Source: Candidatus Melainabacteria bacterium
GTDB lineage: Bacteria > Cyanobacteriota > Vampirovibrionia > Obscuribacterales > Obscuribacteraceae
Assembly: GCA_003242885.1 (NCBI GenBank)
Contig: QKMZ01000006.1
Coordinates: 1,605,563 to 1,669,562, forward strand
DNA length: 64,000 nt
Direction of reading: 5' to 3'
Below the pieces are notes generated by a model. The model was not told the DNA's origin and searched no databases. It worked only from the letters and a program-made list of their open reading frames with translations. A program made the position numbers and the translations under genes. Shown here in pieces: positions 1 to 7,161 of the stretch (position 1 is its first letter; every line of letters starts with the position of its first letter).

Positions 1-1
1 A

Positions 2-97
2 GCAGAATTGATACTCAAGGAGGACAGCGGGCATTTCGTTCTGCATCGCCATCTGGAAGAAGTAGTTACTACTCTGCTGGCAGAAAGCGAAACATAA
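2..97 (+). CDS. C-terminal fragment, possible alpha/beta-hydrolase
   Basis: The window opens inside a plus-strand reading frame that stops with TAA at 95-97. Only the last 31 residues are visible. The stretch DSGHFVLHRHLEEVV resembles the C-terminal segment of alpha/beta-hydrolases, where the catalytic histidine sits in a GHF-type motif just before the last helix. The stop lies directly against the stop of the convergent gene at 98. The family call rests on this short motif alone; the rest of the gene is outside the window. Confidence 0.4.
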   Translation, partial: AELILKEDSGHFVLHRHLEEVVTTLLAESET

Positions 98-1471
98 TTA
101 TTGATAGTTGGGAAACAGATCAGTATTCGGCCACTCTTTTACATTGTTCAACACTTGCCTGATCGATTTGACTGCAGTCATAGGATTGGCATCCGTGCCG
201 TCTGGAGAAGAACCTCCATTGAATAACACACAAAAATCAGTGTTGTTCGGCAAGTGAATAATTTGGCTATGTACACCGGGCTTTCCACCGTTCTTGCTGA
301 ACGTAACTCCCTGCGGGGTCATTCGCACACTATCCAAACCAAGGCCGAAGTGACTGCCATTGGGATTGTTTTTCATTGGTGGCGGTAATGGTGCAATGAG
401 TTGTTGAAACGAATCATAGGAGATGCCTTGCATGCGAGTGCCGTCAATTGCGGTGAGGAACTTCACCATGTCGACGGCCGACGCCATCCAGTTACCAAAG
501 TCTGGCATGAGTGGAACAGTGCGCTGACCACCAGGAATTACACGAGGTGGATAACCCGCGTATCGGGATGCTTGTCCACGAATAAGCCCGCGCGATTCTT
601 CGCACATGTCATGGATGCCTATTGAATTAAGCTGCTCTTGCAAATAATCTCCGTATGGTCGTTGAGCTGCGACTTCTACGACATACTTGATCAAATTCCA
701 GTCGCCATTGGCATACTTGGCTTGCGTACCAGGTTCATAATCAAGCGGTGTGGCTAGCAACACACGAATCGCTTCGGAGAACGGCAATCCATTTGGAGCG
801 AGGCGCATGACTTCATTGCCTGCTTTCACATATCCCGAGTCATCATTCCAACCTGCTGAATGGTGCAACAGTTGGCGAATAGTTATTTGGGCAACTCGCG
901 GGTCTGCGCTCATGCCGCGCACTAAGTTCGGACGACCGATGACATTGTAGAAAGTGTCATCAAGCCGAAGTTTGCCAGCCTCGACCAAACGCATTATTCC
1001 GAATGTAGAGATAGCTTTTGTGCAACTAGCTAAGTTGAACAATGTATTCGGAGTGACAGGCTCTTGAGTGCGCAAATTCGCAACGCCAAATCCTCTGGCA
1101 TAAACCAATTTTCCATTGTGGGCGACGGCCAAAGCTCCGCCAGGTACGTAATACTGCTGCAGCGTTTGATTCATGATCGCATCTAGGTCAGCAAGACTGG
1201 CTGCCCTCGGCGCAGATGCAGAAGCAACACCATCCTCTTCGTCTTCCTGTCCATAGGTGAAGTTAGAGTCTTCTGCAGTGCTTCCTGGCACAGAAGAAAT
1301 TCCCGCATCAGCCGCATCACTTTGATTGAACGGACTGCTTTGCTGCGCCCCGGAGAAGCTTCCCTGAGCAAGCGCATTCGGCAAAGTCGTCAGCAGGGCT
1401 AACGAGATCGCTGAGACCACTCCTATAAGATTGCGAAAAGCCCATCGTTCGCCTGCTTTAGCACTATGCAT
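98..1471 (-). CDS. Secreted serine hydrolase, beta-lactamase/DD-peptidase family
   Basis: The 457-residue protein has a hydrophobic segment at about residues 13-36 that looks like a signal peptide ending near ALAQ. A low-complexity acidic/serine linker (about 37-95) follows, then a beta-lactamase-fold domain (Pfam Beta-lactamase, class C/esterase VIII type). The catalytic SxxK motif is S149-C-T-K152 and the YxN motif is Y253-A-N255. Proteins of this kind are penicillin-binding-like hydrolases or esterases acting outside the cytoplasm; true beta-lactamase activity cannot be inferred. The start at 1471 places the signal peptide correctly. It is monocistronic and convergent with the gene fragment before it. 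The fold is secure, the substrate unknown. Confidence 0.85.
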   Translation of the reverse strand: MHSAKAGERWAFRNLIGVVSAISLALLTTLPNALAQGSFSGAQQSSPFNQSDAADAGISSVPGSTAEDSNFTYGQEDEEDGVASASAPRAASLADLDAIMNQTLQQYYVPGGALAVAHNGKLVYARGFGVANLRTQEPVTPNTLFNLASCTKAISTFGIMRLVEAGKLRLDDTFYNVIGRPNLVRGMSADPRVAQITIRQLLHHSAGWNDDSGYVKAGNEVMRLAPNGLPFSEAIRVLLATPLDYEPGTQAKYANGDWNLIKYVVEVAAQRPYGDYLQEQLNSIGIHDMCEESRGLIRGQASRYAGYPPRVIPGGQRTVPLMPDFGNWMASAVDMVKFLTAIDGTRMQGISYDSFQQLIAPLPPPMKNNPNGSHFGLGLDSVRMTPQGVTFSKNGGKPGVHSQIIHLPNNTDFCVLFNGGSSPDGTDANPMTAVKSIRQVLNNVKEWPNTDLFPNYQ

Positions 1472-1579
1472 TATGAATCACCCGAGAGTCCGAAAGACAG
1501 CATAGTACAGGATTAACAGATTTTACGGAACACACCTCGCCCGCCATTTAATGTAGCGGCACAGTTTTCATCAATGCAA

Positions 1580-3424
1580 TTACCTGACAGGAGGCGGAAC
1601 AAAGAAAGTAGGTGGTTTGTTGCTGTCGTTCTTCTTGCCAGAACTGCCACCACTTTGTTTACTCAATGGTGGCGGAGTAAACGTCGGCACACTCACCGCA
1701 TTCGGTGCGCGCTTTGTTTGCGAAAGCGGGGGCGGAGTGAACATTGGTGGCGGAAGTTTTTCCTTCAAAGGAGGCGGAGTAAACATCGGAGGTGCGATGT
1801 TGCTATTGTCAGGCAATTTGGGTGGAGCAAACGTAGGTGGCGGCATAAACACCACTGGTGGTCCAGCCGGCGTGGACTCCGGGTTAGGTGTGAATGTGAT
1901 CACCGGGTGCGCAGCGTAGAGTTTAGCCAGCGTCAACCTATCTCTCTTCGTTGGCAAACCGTTTTGCAATCCGTTGGAGCGAAAGTACATCAGGTCGTAG
2001 ATTGAATTCGAATGATCAAGACCAAGTGCGTGCCCAATTTCGTGCATGGTCACTGCGGCCATTTCGCCATCTTTGACATAAGCTCCTGGTATAAACGCAT
2101 CAGTGGTACGAAGCTCTACAAGCGTACTTCGAATGTTGTTATCTACAACCTCAGGCGTCGTTAACCCAGCAACTACACGTAATTCCGAACTTGCATCTAA
2201 AGCGTTTGGAGTCCAGGTGACAATGATGTCAGCCTTGCTTTTCTCCTTCGTCACTTTGTAATTGATTTTCTTGCCGGAAGCCTCGCACCAAGTGTCCATC
2301 GCTTTCAAGACGTAATTGCGAAACACGGGTTTATAACCTGGCGTATTGGTGCCTGCACTCATGTAGATCTTGATTGGCATCTGTTGGTTTGACCATGTGA
2401 ATAAATGGTCGTTCTTTTTAAGAATATCGAGATAATCAGGGAGCTTATTACTAGGGCTGTTCTGCTTCTTTTTGTCCTGCGCCAATTCCGATATCAACTG
2501 CTGAGCATTGGCGCGTTGATTGCCATCTGTCTCAAGTGTCAAATAGCGCTGCAAATACGAAATTGAATCGTCGAATTTTGCCATGTCCATATAAGCGATT
2601 GCGACGTTGTAGACCACACTGGCATCGTTAGGGTCAAACGAAAGAGCTTTCTTGCCCTCGGAAACAGCGCGAGGGTAGTTTTTAACCTTGCGATATGCAA
2701 AACAGAGATTGCCGTGGATGCAACCGGAGTTTTGAGATGGATCGGCCGTTGCTGCGATTTCAAACAGTCTTATCGCTTCCCTGTACTTTCCGGCGCTAAT
2801 ATTCTCGCAACCGTCCTTTGTGCAAGTGTAAACCTTCACGGTGTTCATCATTTGCTCCGCTTCCGCGCGTGCAGTCGCATTGGGAGCATTGATATAACGC
2901 TGAAGGCTGGATAAGCATAAGTCGTAGCGCTTCATGTCGTTATAAATGAGCGCCATGATGTAGGTCGGATAGGGATCGTTGGGATCAAGCTTTTGAGCGA
3001 GCTGAGCTTGCTTGATCGCCTCCTTCGAGTTCTTCAACTGCTGATAACTTTGCGCCAAACTGAGATGAATACGACCAGAAAAGGTAGTCGGATCGTACGC
3101 GGCTGCCTGAGATAGAGCCGATGCAGCCTGGGCGTAAGAACCGGAACGGTACAGTTCGTACCCTTGGGCGTAGAGTTTGTACGCATTGCTTTCCGCCTGA
3201 TAGTCAGCGGCGTCAGCAGGTGCATGCCAGACAATAGTCGCAAGAAATGCCAGCGAAAACGAAGCAGTAAAAACAGCAACCCAGACGTCGATAGCGAAAC
3301 GGCGACGGACTCGATTGCGATTGCACGGTTTAAGAATTAGTTTCCTTTCTTGCAAAACTACCCTTCTCAATGCTTCAAACACTGATTTTCCCAGGCTTAC
3401 CAGTTTCCTAACTAGGATTTTCAC
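1580..3424 (-). CDS. TPR protein with C-terminal matrixin-like zinc metalloprotease domain
   Basis: The 614-residue protein starts with GTG. An Arg-rich leader (1-45) is followed by one hydrophobic segment at about 47-68 ending in APADA, either an anchor or a signal peptide. TPR repeats span about 78-300. A metalloprotease domain follows with the zinc motif H461-E-x-x-H465-x-x-x-x-x-H471 and a downstream Met-turn-like DLMY (M479), typical of matrixin/metzincin peptidases. The last 100 residues (about 515-614) are proline-rich, with repeated PxFTPPPL-type units. The architecture suggests an envelope or secreted protease held in a complex by its TPRs. The true start may lie inside the Arg-rich leader. 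Domain calls are firm; the substrate is not known. Confidence 0.85.
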   Translation of the reverse strand: MKILVRKLVSLGKSVFEALRRVVLQERKLILKPCNRNRVRRRFAIDVWVAVFTASFSLAFLATIVWHAPADAADYQAESNAYKLYAQGYELYRSGSYAQAASALSQAAAYDPTTFSGRIHLSLAQSYQQLKNSKEAIKQAQLAQKLDPNDPYPTYIMALIYNDMKRYDLCLSSLQRYINAPNATARAEAEQMMNTVKVYTCTKDGCENISAGKYREAIRLFEIAATADPSQNSGCIHGNLCFAYRKVKNYPRAVSEGKKALSFDPNDASVVYNVAIAYMDMAKFDDSISYLQRYLTLETDGNQRANAQQLISELAQDKKKQNSPSNKLPDYLDILKKNDHLFTWSNQQMPIKIYMSAGTNTPGYKPVFRNYVLKAMDTWCEASGKKINYKVTKEKSKADIIVTWTPNALDASSELRVVAGLTTPEVVDNNIRSTLVELRTTDAFIPGAYVKDGEMAAVTMHEIGHALGLDHSNSIYDLMYFRSNGLQNGLPTKRDRLTLAKLYAAHPVITFTPNPESTPAGPPVVFMPPPTFAPPKLPDNSNIAPPMFTPPPLKEKLPPPMFTPPPLSQTKRAPNAVSVPTFTPPPLSKQSGGSSGKKNDSNKPPTFFVPPPVR

Positions 3425-3544
3425 TGGTACTGAGGGACTGTTTATCCTGTTTCTTAAGGTGATTTGACGGGTAGTATTACTCTTATGGTCGAAAGCCTGT
3501 GACCGCTCAGAAGCTTAAGGAATGATTGATTTCAGGGGGAGAAG

Positions 3545-4171
3545 ATGTCGCAATCCGGTGGCGCAGTTCAAGCCGCAAAGAAGAAAGGTCAGGAGATGGT
3601 GAAAGCCCTTCTCGACCTTGTGATTCTGGCGCTTTTGTTGGCAGGTGCAGGATTCGGCGGCTACTTCTGGGGCTTGCACGAAAGGCTGGCTCCGATTCAA
3701 GAAGTCCCACCCGGTACAGCAAACGCGCTGCAACCTTCCGCAGTGGCCGCAACTCCGGCACCAGTGAAAACTGTTACGGAACCAACAAAAACCGAATCTG
3801 CGACCGCGGCACCCGCAAAATCCGGAAAGACAAAGTACTGGATTACATCGTCGGGTGAAGATTACATCGGTTATTCGATTACTGTCAAAGTCAACGACAA
3901 TCCAGTCGACAGTTTCTTCGGACCAGGAAAGAACGTCGACGTCTCCCGCTACGTCAACGCCGGCAACAACGAAATTTCTTTTGAAGCGAAAGCACTCGGC
4001 AAAGAGTATGACAAACACAAAAGCGATCCCAACGCAGTGCTGACCGTGCAGTTGGTAAAAGGTCCCCACGTCCAAGACGAGTTCAAGTCATCAGATGTGC
4101 TTGTAACCTACAAACGAAATGCTTCCGAAAAGGAAGATTTCAACGACAGCGAAAACTTCACTGCGAAGTAA
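3545..4171 (+). CDS. Membrane-anchored protein with beta-rich C-terminal domain, unknown function
   Basis: The 208-residue protein has a short cytoplasmic lysine-rich N-terminus and one transmembrane helix at about 22-46 (LLDLVILALLLAGAGFGGYF region). A Pro/Thr/Ala-rich spacer (50-92) follows, then a soluble domain starting at TKYWITSSGEDYIGY that looks like a beta-sandwich. The start at 3545 follows a GGGGGAGA-type ribosome binding site. It is followed 3 nt later by another small membrane protein gene, so the two are probably co-transcribed. I do not recognise the family. Confidence 0.75.
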   Translation: MSQSGGAVQAAKKKGQEMVKALLDLVILALLLAGAGFGGYFWGLHERLAPIQEVPPGTANALQPSAVAATPAPVKTVTEPTKTESATAAPAKSGKTKYWITSSGEDYIGYSITVKVNDNPVDSFFGPGKNVDVSRYVNAGNNEISFEAKALGKEYDKHKSDPNAVLTVQLVKGPHVQDEFKSSDVLVTYKRNASEKEDFNDSENFTAK

Positions 4172-4174
4172 GCC

Positions 4175-4624
4175 ATGAAAGCCAAAGGAATTTTCATTTC
4201 AGTACTACTCGTGATTGACACTTTCTTTGTGTCATACGCAGCAGGTTTTCATAGCAGACACGTACTTGTTGTAAATCCGAAGCTACCGCCTGTGGTGCAG
4301 AAGAAAGTGGAGGCAAAACCAATCTTGCCCTCCTCACCAACTTCAAAGACTAACACCAAAGATGTACACGCGAAGGGCTCTCACGCAAAAGATGCACATG
4401 CGAAAGATGCCCACGGAAAGAAAGATTCCGCGGACAAATCTAACCGTGCCAAGTCCCACGCTGCAAAACACGACACAAAACCTGCAGACACATCTGCCAA
4501 ACCCGTGACAAAGCCAGCCGCAACATCAACGTCTAAACCGGCTGCACCAAAACCTGCCGCCAAGAAACCTGCACCGGCAAAACCAACTTCGTCGCCCGCA
4601 GCAAAAACAAGTCCTGGCGCATAA
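4175..4624 (+). CDS. Small membrane protein with histone-H1-like Lys/Ala/Pro-rich tail
   Basis: The 149-residue protein has a hydrophobic N-terminus (about 5-25) that is either an uncleaved anchor or a signal peptide. The rest is low complexity: KDAHAK-like repeats at about 63-82, then a Lys/Ala/Pro/Thr-rich tail resembling histone H1 or bacterial AlgP-like tails. It starts 3 nt after the preceding membrane protein gene and is followed by a clear terminator, so the two genes form one transcription unit. A polyanion-binding role for the basic tail is only inference. Confidence 0.7.
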   Translation: MKAKGIFISVLLVIDTFFVSYAAGFHSRHVLVVNPKLPPVVQKKVEAKPILPSSPTSKTNTKDVHAKGSHAKDAHAKDAHGKKDSADKSNRAKSHAAKHDTKPADTSAKPVTKPAATSTSKPAAPKPAAKKPAPAKPTSSPAAKTSPGA

Positions 4625-4642
4625 GTTTTAGCGCCAGAAGTA

Positions 4643-4671
4643 AAAGAGGGCGTCTTTTGAACGCCCTCTTT
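4643..4671. terminator. Bidirectional intrinsic terminator between convergent genes
   Basis: A perfect 11-bp inverted repeat (AAAGAGGGCGT at 4643-4653 and its complement at 4661-4671) has a 7-nt loop. A-rich and T-rich flanks suit termination in both directions. It lies between the plus-strand membrane protein pair and the minus-strand encapsulin operon. Confidence 0.8.
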
Positions 4672-4693
4672 CAATCTTGTCGATCTTCAGTGT

Positions 4694-5548
4694 TTAGACT
4701 TTCGACTTAATTACGCAAACAGCCGTTGGGCGTTTTACGCGAAGTACGAGTGATTCATAAACACGGAAGCGATAGTTCATGTCGCTTGGTCCGAGATATG
4801 CAATTTGCAGATCTTCTGCGACTGCGATATCGAAGTTTTGCGCGCCTGTAGAAATTACAGCGGCTGTTCCCTTCTCAATCATCGGGCTCCAGTGAATTCC
4901 GTCCAGGCAGAGCTTGCTCAACTGATCAAGTTCTAGCGCGGGCGATTCCTTAACTGGCTTGAGCAACTGTTCGTACATATCCAACGAGCAAACAAGCGCA
5001 TAGGGGAAGTGATGGTGCGCAGCGATCAACTTTGCAATCGCGGCATACACATCTTTGACCGGCTCGTTCGGAACCTTCCAATCTCCACCCTGAATTTTTT
5101 GCGAACCAGGATAGTTAAACAATCCATTGATGCCGAGCTCTTTATTACCGTTGAAGATCAAATCATCTTCAGCATCTCCAACTTGATGTGCTGCACGAAC
5201 AGCATTGGTGATGTCGATAGGAGCGTGCATGTCTTGGCTCCATTTCACATCGCGCCAATGCAACCAGAAATCTTTGTAGATAAGAGGAACGCGAACGTAT
5301 GTTTCTTTCTCGTGAGTTCCGATCGGATTTGTATCCGGTCTTCCTTCGAGATCGACTTCAGCCGGCTCATCATCTTTGATTGTTTCCAGCGGCACGCTCT
5401 CCACTCCGGCACCCAGAGGTCCGAAAAGTGCGATCAAACGACGACCTACAACAGTGCGTCGTACTTCTTGTGCAGCAGCTTGAATCATGTCTGACGCTTG
5501 TTCGTTCGTCAGAGGTAATTCAACCAGCTTTTGGTGCATCTTCCACAC
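4694..5548 (-). CDS. Encapsulin shell protein (family 1, Linocin_M18/CFP29-like)
   Basis: This is the HK97-fold protein that self-assembles into an icosahedral nanocompartment. It resembles the Thermotoga encapsulin along its length: the N-terminal PLTNEQ helix region, the VVGRRLIALFGPLGAG segment, the E-loop region with YVRVPLIYKDFWLHWRD, the helix with the AEDDLIFNG signature, GINGLFNYPG, and the C-terminal LRVKRPTAVCV strand. I place the start at a GTG (5548), because an AGGAGG sequence at 5555-5560 sits 6 nt upstream; this gives 284 residues, the normal length. An ATG at 5539 is the alternative. The binding site lies just upstream of, and abuts, the end of the cargo gene, so translation is probably coupled. 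The cargo is encoded immediately upstream. Confidence 0.93.
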   Translation of the reverse strand: MWKMHQKLVELPLTNEQASDMIQAAAQEVRRTVVGRRLIALFGPLGAGVESVPLETIKDDEPAEVDLEGRPDTNPIGTHEKETYVRVPLIYKDFWLHWRDVKWSQDMHAPIDITNAVRAAHQVGDAEDDLIFNGNKELGINGLFNYPGSQKIQGGDWKVPNEPVKDVYAAIAKLIAAHHHFPYALVCSLDMYEQLLKPVKESPALELDQLSKLCLDGIHWSPMIEKGTAAVISTGAQNFDIAVAEDLQIAYLGPSDMNYRFRVYESLVLRVKRPTAVCVIKSKV

Positions 5549-5550
5549 AG

Positions 5551-6177
5551 TTAGCCTCCTTGCGACCATAGTGGTCCGACAGTCCATTCTTTTTTGGTAG
5601 CACCACCGGTGCTGGGTTTTCCCTTTTGGTCGGAACGACCAGAACCACCGGAGTGACCCGAGTGTCCTTGCCCGGCTTGTCCAGAACCTTGCTCCGAACG
5701 CCCACCGTGCTGTTGCTTATCTTGCGATGAGGAGTATCCGCCGTGGCTACCACCACCACCGCCATGACCATGCGACGATCCGCTTGGTCTGGTTTGGTGC
5801 GTTCCAAAATTGGATACCACTCCAGGCTTGCCACCACCGTGAGGCGGTGCATCCGGACCTAACAATTCTGCTCGCCACTCAAGGTGTTCTTCCATAAAGT
5901 GATCGAGCAATTCACGTTTCAAATCAATAGACATAGCTTGTTCTTGCAGCATGCGCTGAATGAAGAAGCTGTGATCAAGCAGCTTTTGAGTCAAAAGAGT
6001 TGGACCAGCACCATGAATTTCTTCAAGCTTGGTGGTGTTTTCTTTTTCCTCTAAAAGGATATGCGCGAACATGCGCTGAGAAACATCGCCCGGTACGCCC
6101 GGATCATTGAGCACATGGAGTATGGTCTCCGTATGATCTGCGATGTTGTGAAGGATTTCGGCAAGTGGTGTAGCCAC
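5551..6177 (-). CDS. Encapsulin cargo: His/Glu-rich helical-bundle protein with C-terminal loading peptide
   Basis: The 208-residue protein has three parts. Residues 1-105 predict four helices carrying histidines and carboxylates at helix positions suited to a metal site: H10, H15, H39xxxE43, H69, H93xxxE97 and H98. This is reminiscent of hemerythrin or ferritin-like bundles, but the exact hemerythrin pattern is not complete. Residues 108-194 form a Gly/Ser/His/Gln-rich flexible linker. The C-terminus EWTVGPLWSQGG contains a TVGxL core, like known encapsulin loading peptides such as LTVGSL. The gene starts with GTG and lies directly upstream of the shell gene. An iron, oxygen or redox role is plausible by analogy; the fold family is not confirmed. 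Confidence 0.85.
   Translation of the reverse strand: MATPLAEILHNIADHTETILHVLNDPGVPGDVSQRMFAHILLEEKENTTKLEEIHGAGPTLLTQKLLDHSFFIQRMLQEQAMSIDLKRELLDHFMEEHLEWRAELLGPDAPPHGGGKPGVVSNFGTHQTRPSGSSHGHGGGGGSHGGYSSSQDKQQHGGRSEQGSGQAGQGHSGHSGGSGRSDQKGKPSTGGATKKEWTVGPLWSQGG
5555..5560 (-). promoter_or_regulatory. Strong ribosome binding site for encapsulin, abutting the cargo gene stop
   Basis: AGGAGG read on the minus strand lies at the very end of the cargo gene, next to its stop codon at 5551-5553, and 6 nt before the GTG chosen as the shell start. It decides that start over the upstream in-frame codons, which would fall inside the cargo gene. Confidence 0.75.
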
Positions 6178-6862
6178 AGCATTTCTCTCATGACGGTCCT
6201 TGCATTCTCACAGGTATTGCCAAAGCGTGTAAAGCGACGGACGGCAACCGATGGCGTTTACAAGCGACGAAGTCCGCGTATTGTCGCAACCACGCTTGCA
6301 AAACTTGTCGGAGTAGTTTGCAAGAAATGAGAATGAATTGCAATAAAGTGACAAAAACCTCCCTAAAACCAACTTTTCAATGACTTCAGACGCAACAAAC
6401 GGTTGAAAAACACTGCGATAACCATGATTTGCAAATAGGCACGCATTGCATTGTCCAGCCATTTTTGCACGCGCAACATATCTTAAACTGCGCTCCTGCA
6501 CGCGCGCCTCATCGCCACCGCACATCTTGAAAAGGTATGGACTGAACAAATCCGTATTTGAGAATGGCGCCAGTTGTCAACACCGCAAAGCCCGCCGTCA
6601 GCAAAATCGCCATCATGCATGTCGACATGCCACCACCATCTAGTCTCACGAAATTAAAGATGTTGTACGTCCTGTTTTCAACTAGTAGCATTCATCATCA
6701 GTGAAGTAGCTGCCGAAAATCTCGGCAACATCCTAATATGAATAACGCAACACCCACTTTCCCTCATGCAATGTCGGAATTACTTTGCATGCAGCAGGCG
6801 TTGCGCTAATAGATATTGAAGCCTTTGGACAAGTCAGCGTGCACTGAGCTTGTTTGTCAAAA
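6178..6862. other. Noncoding region upstream of the encapsulin operon
   Basis: About 685 nt separate the encapsulin operon from the molbindin gene, with no convincing long gene. Two inverted repeats lie 50-150 nt upstream of the cargo start: TGTAAA (6228-6233) with TTTACA (6257-6262), and CTTGCAAAACT (6295-6305) with AGTTTGCAAG (6315-6324). They could be operators or leader hairpins. A further hairpin (TGCCGA 6711-6716 with TCGGCA 6722-6727) lies downstream of the molbindin gene. One possible very small membrane peptide is listed separately. Confidence 0.5.
6509..6628 (-). CDS. Possible 39-residue single-helix membrane peptide
   Basis: An ATG at 6628 preceded by a GGTGG sequence opens a 39-codon frame. 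Its product has one hydrophobic stretch (MMAILLTAGFAVLTTGAIL) and a short charged tail. It sits alone in an otherwise gene-free interval upstream of the encapsulin operon. Nothing but composition supports it, and it may be a chance frame. Confidence 0.25.
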   Translation of the reverse strand: MSTCMMAILLTAGFAVLTTGAILKYGFVQSIPFQDVRWR

Positions 6863-7075
6863 CTATTTCTTGACCGGCAATACGTGAATTGCTTTGACGA
6901 CCAATTCAACTTCGTCGCCAATTTTCAATCCCATTTCTTCCAATGATTCTGTTGTCAGCACCGAAGCCATGTGGGAAGGACTGGTGACATCAAATTTGAC
7001 GAGCGACATGATATCGCCGTTCTTTACCGAAGTTACCTTTGCAGTGATCTTGTTTCTTGCGCCGTAACTTGCCAT
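6863..7075 (-). CDS. Molbindin-type (Mop/TOBE) oxyanion-binding protein
   Basis: The short protein (70 residues from the ATG at 7075) matches the Mop/TOBE fold: an ARNKITAKVTSVKNG opening, the MSLVKFDV strand, a HMASVLTTESLEEMGLKIGDEVELVVKA core and a short tail. Such proteins oligomerise and bind molybdate or tungstate in the cytoplasm. The ATG at 7075 is preferred over the upstream GTG because a GAGGTG site lies about 7 nt before it. No molybdate transporter is visible nearby. Confidence 0.85.
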   Translation of the reverse strand: MASYGARNKITAKVTSVKNGDIMSLVKFDVTSPSHMASVLTTESLEEMGLKIGDEVELVVKAIHVLPVKK

Positions 7076-7161
7076 GGTCAACACCTCAAGCGATTGTGGC
7101 TGTTTTAAACGGCACGCATCATATCATGCGGGAACGCAGAGCAGGTCAATAAATTTGGAGT

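Noticed and set aside
1574-2005. 143-codon plus-strand frame opposite the metalloprotease tail
   Set aside because: It is the shadow of the proline-rich repeats and its Arg/Trp-rich product resembles no protein.
3515-4075. 186-codon frame opposite the plus-strand membrane protein gene
   Set aside because: It is antisense to a well-supported gene, with a Cys/Phe/Arg-rich unnatural composition.
6208-6549. 113-codon minus-strand frame upstream of the encapsulin operon
   Set aside because: No ribosome binding site, mixed composition without a domain pattern, and it covers the inverted repeats that look regulatory.
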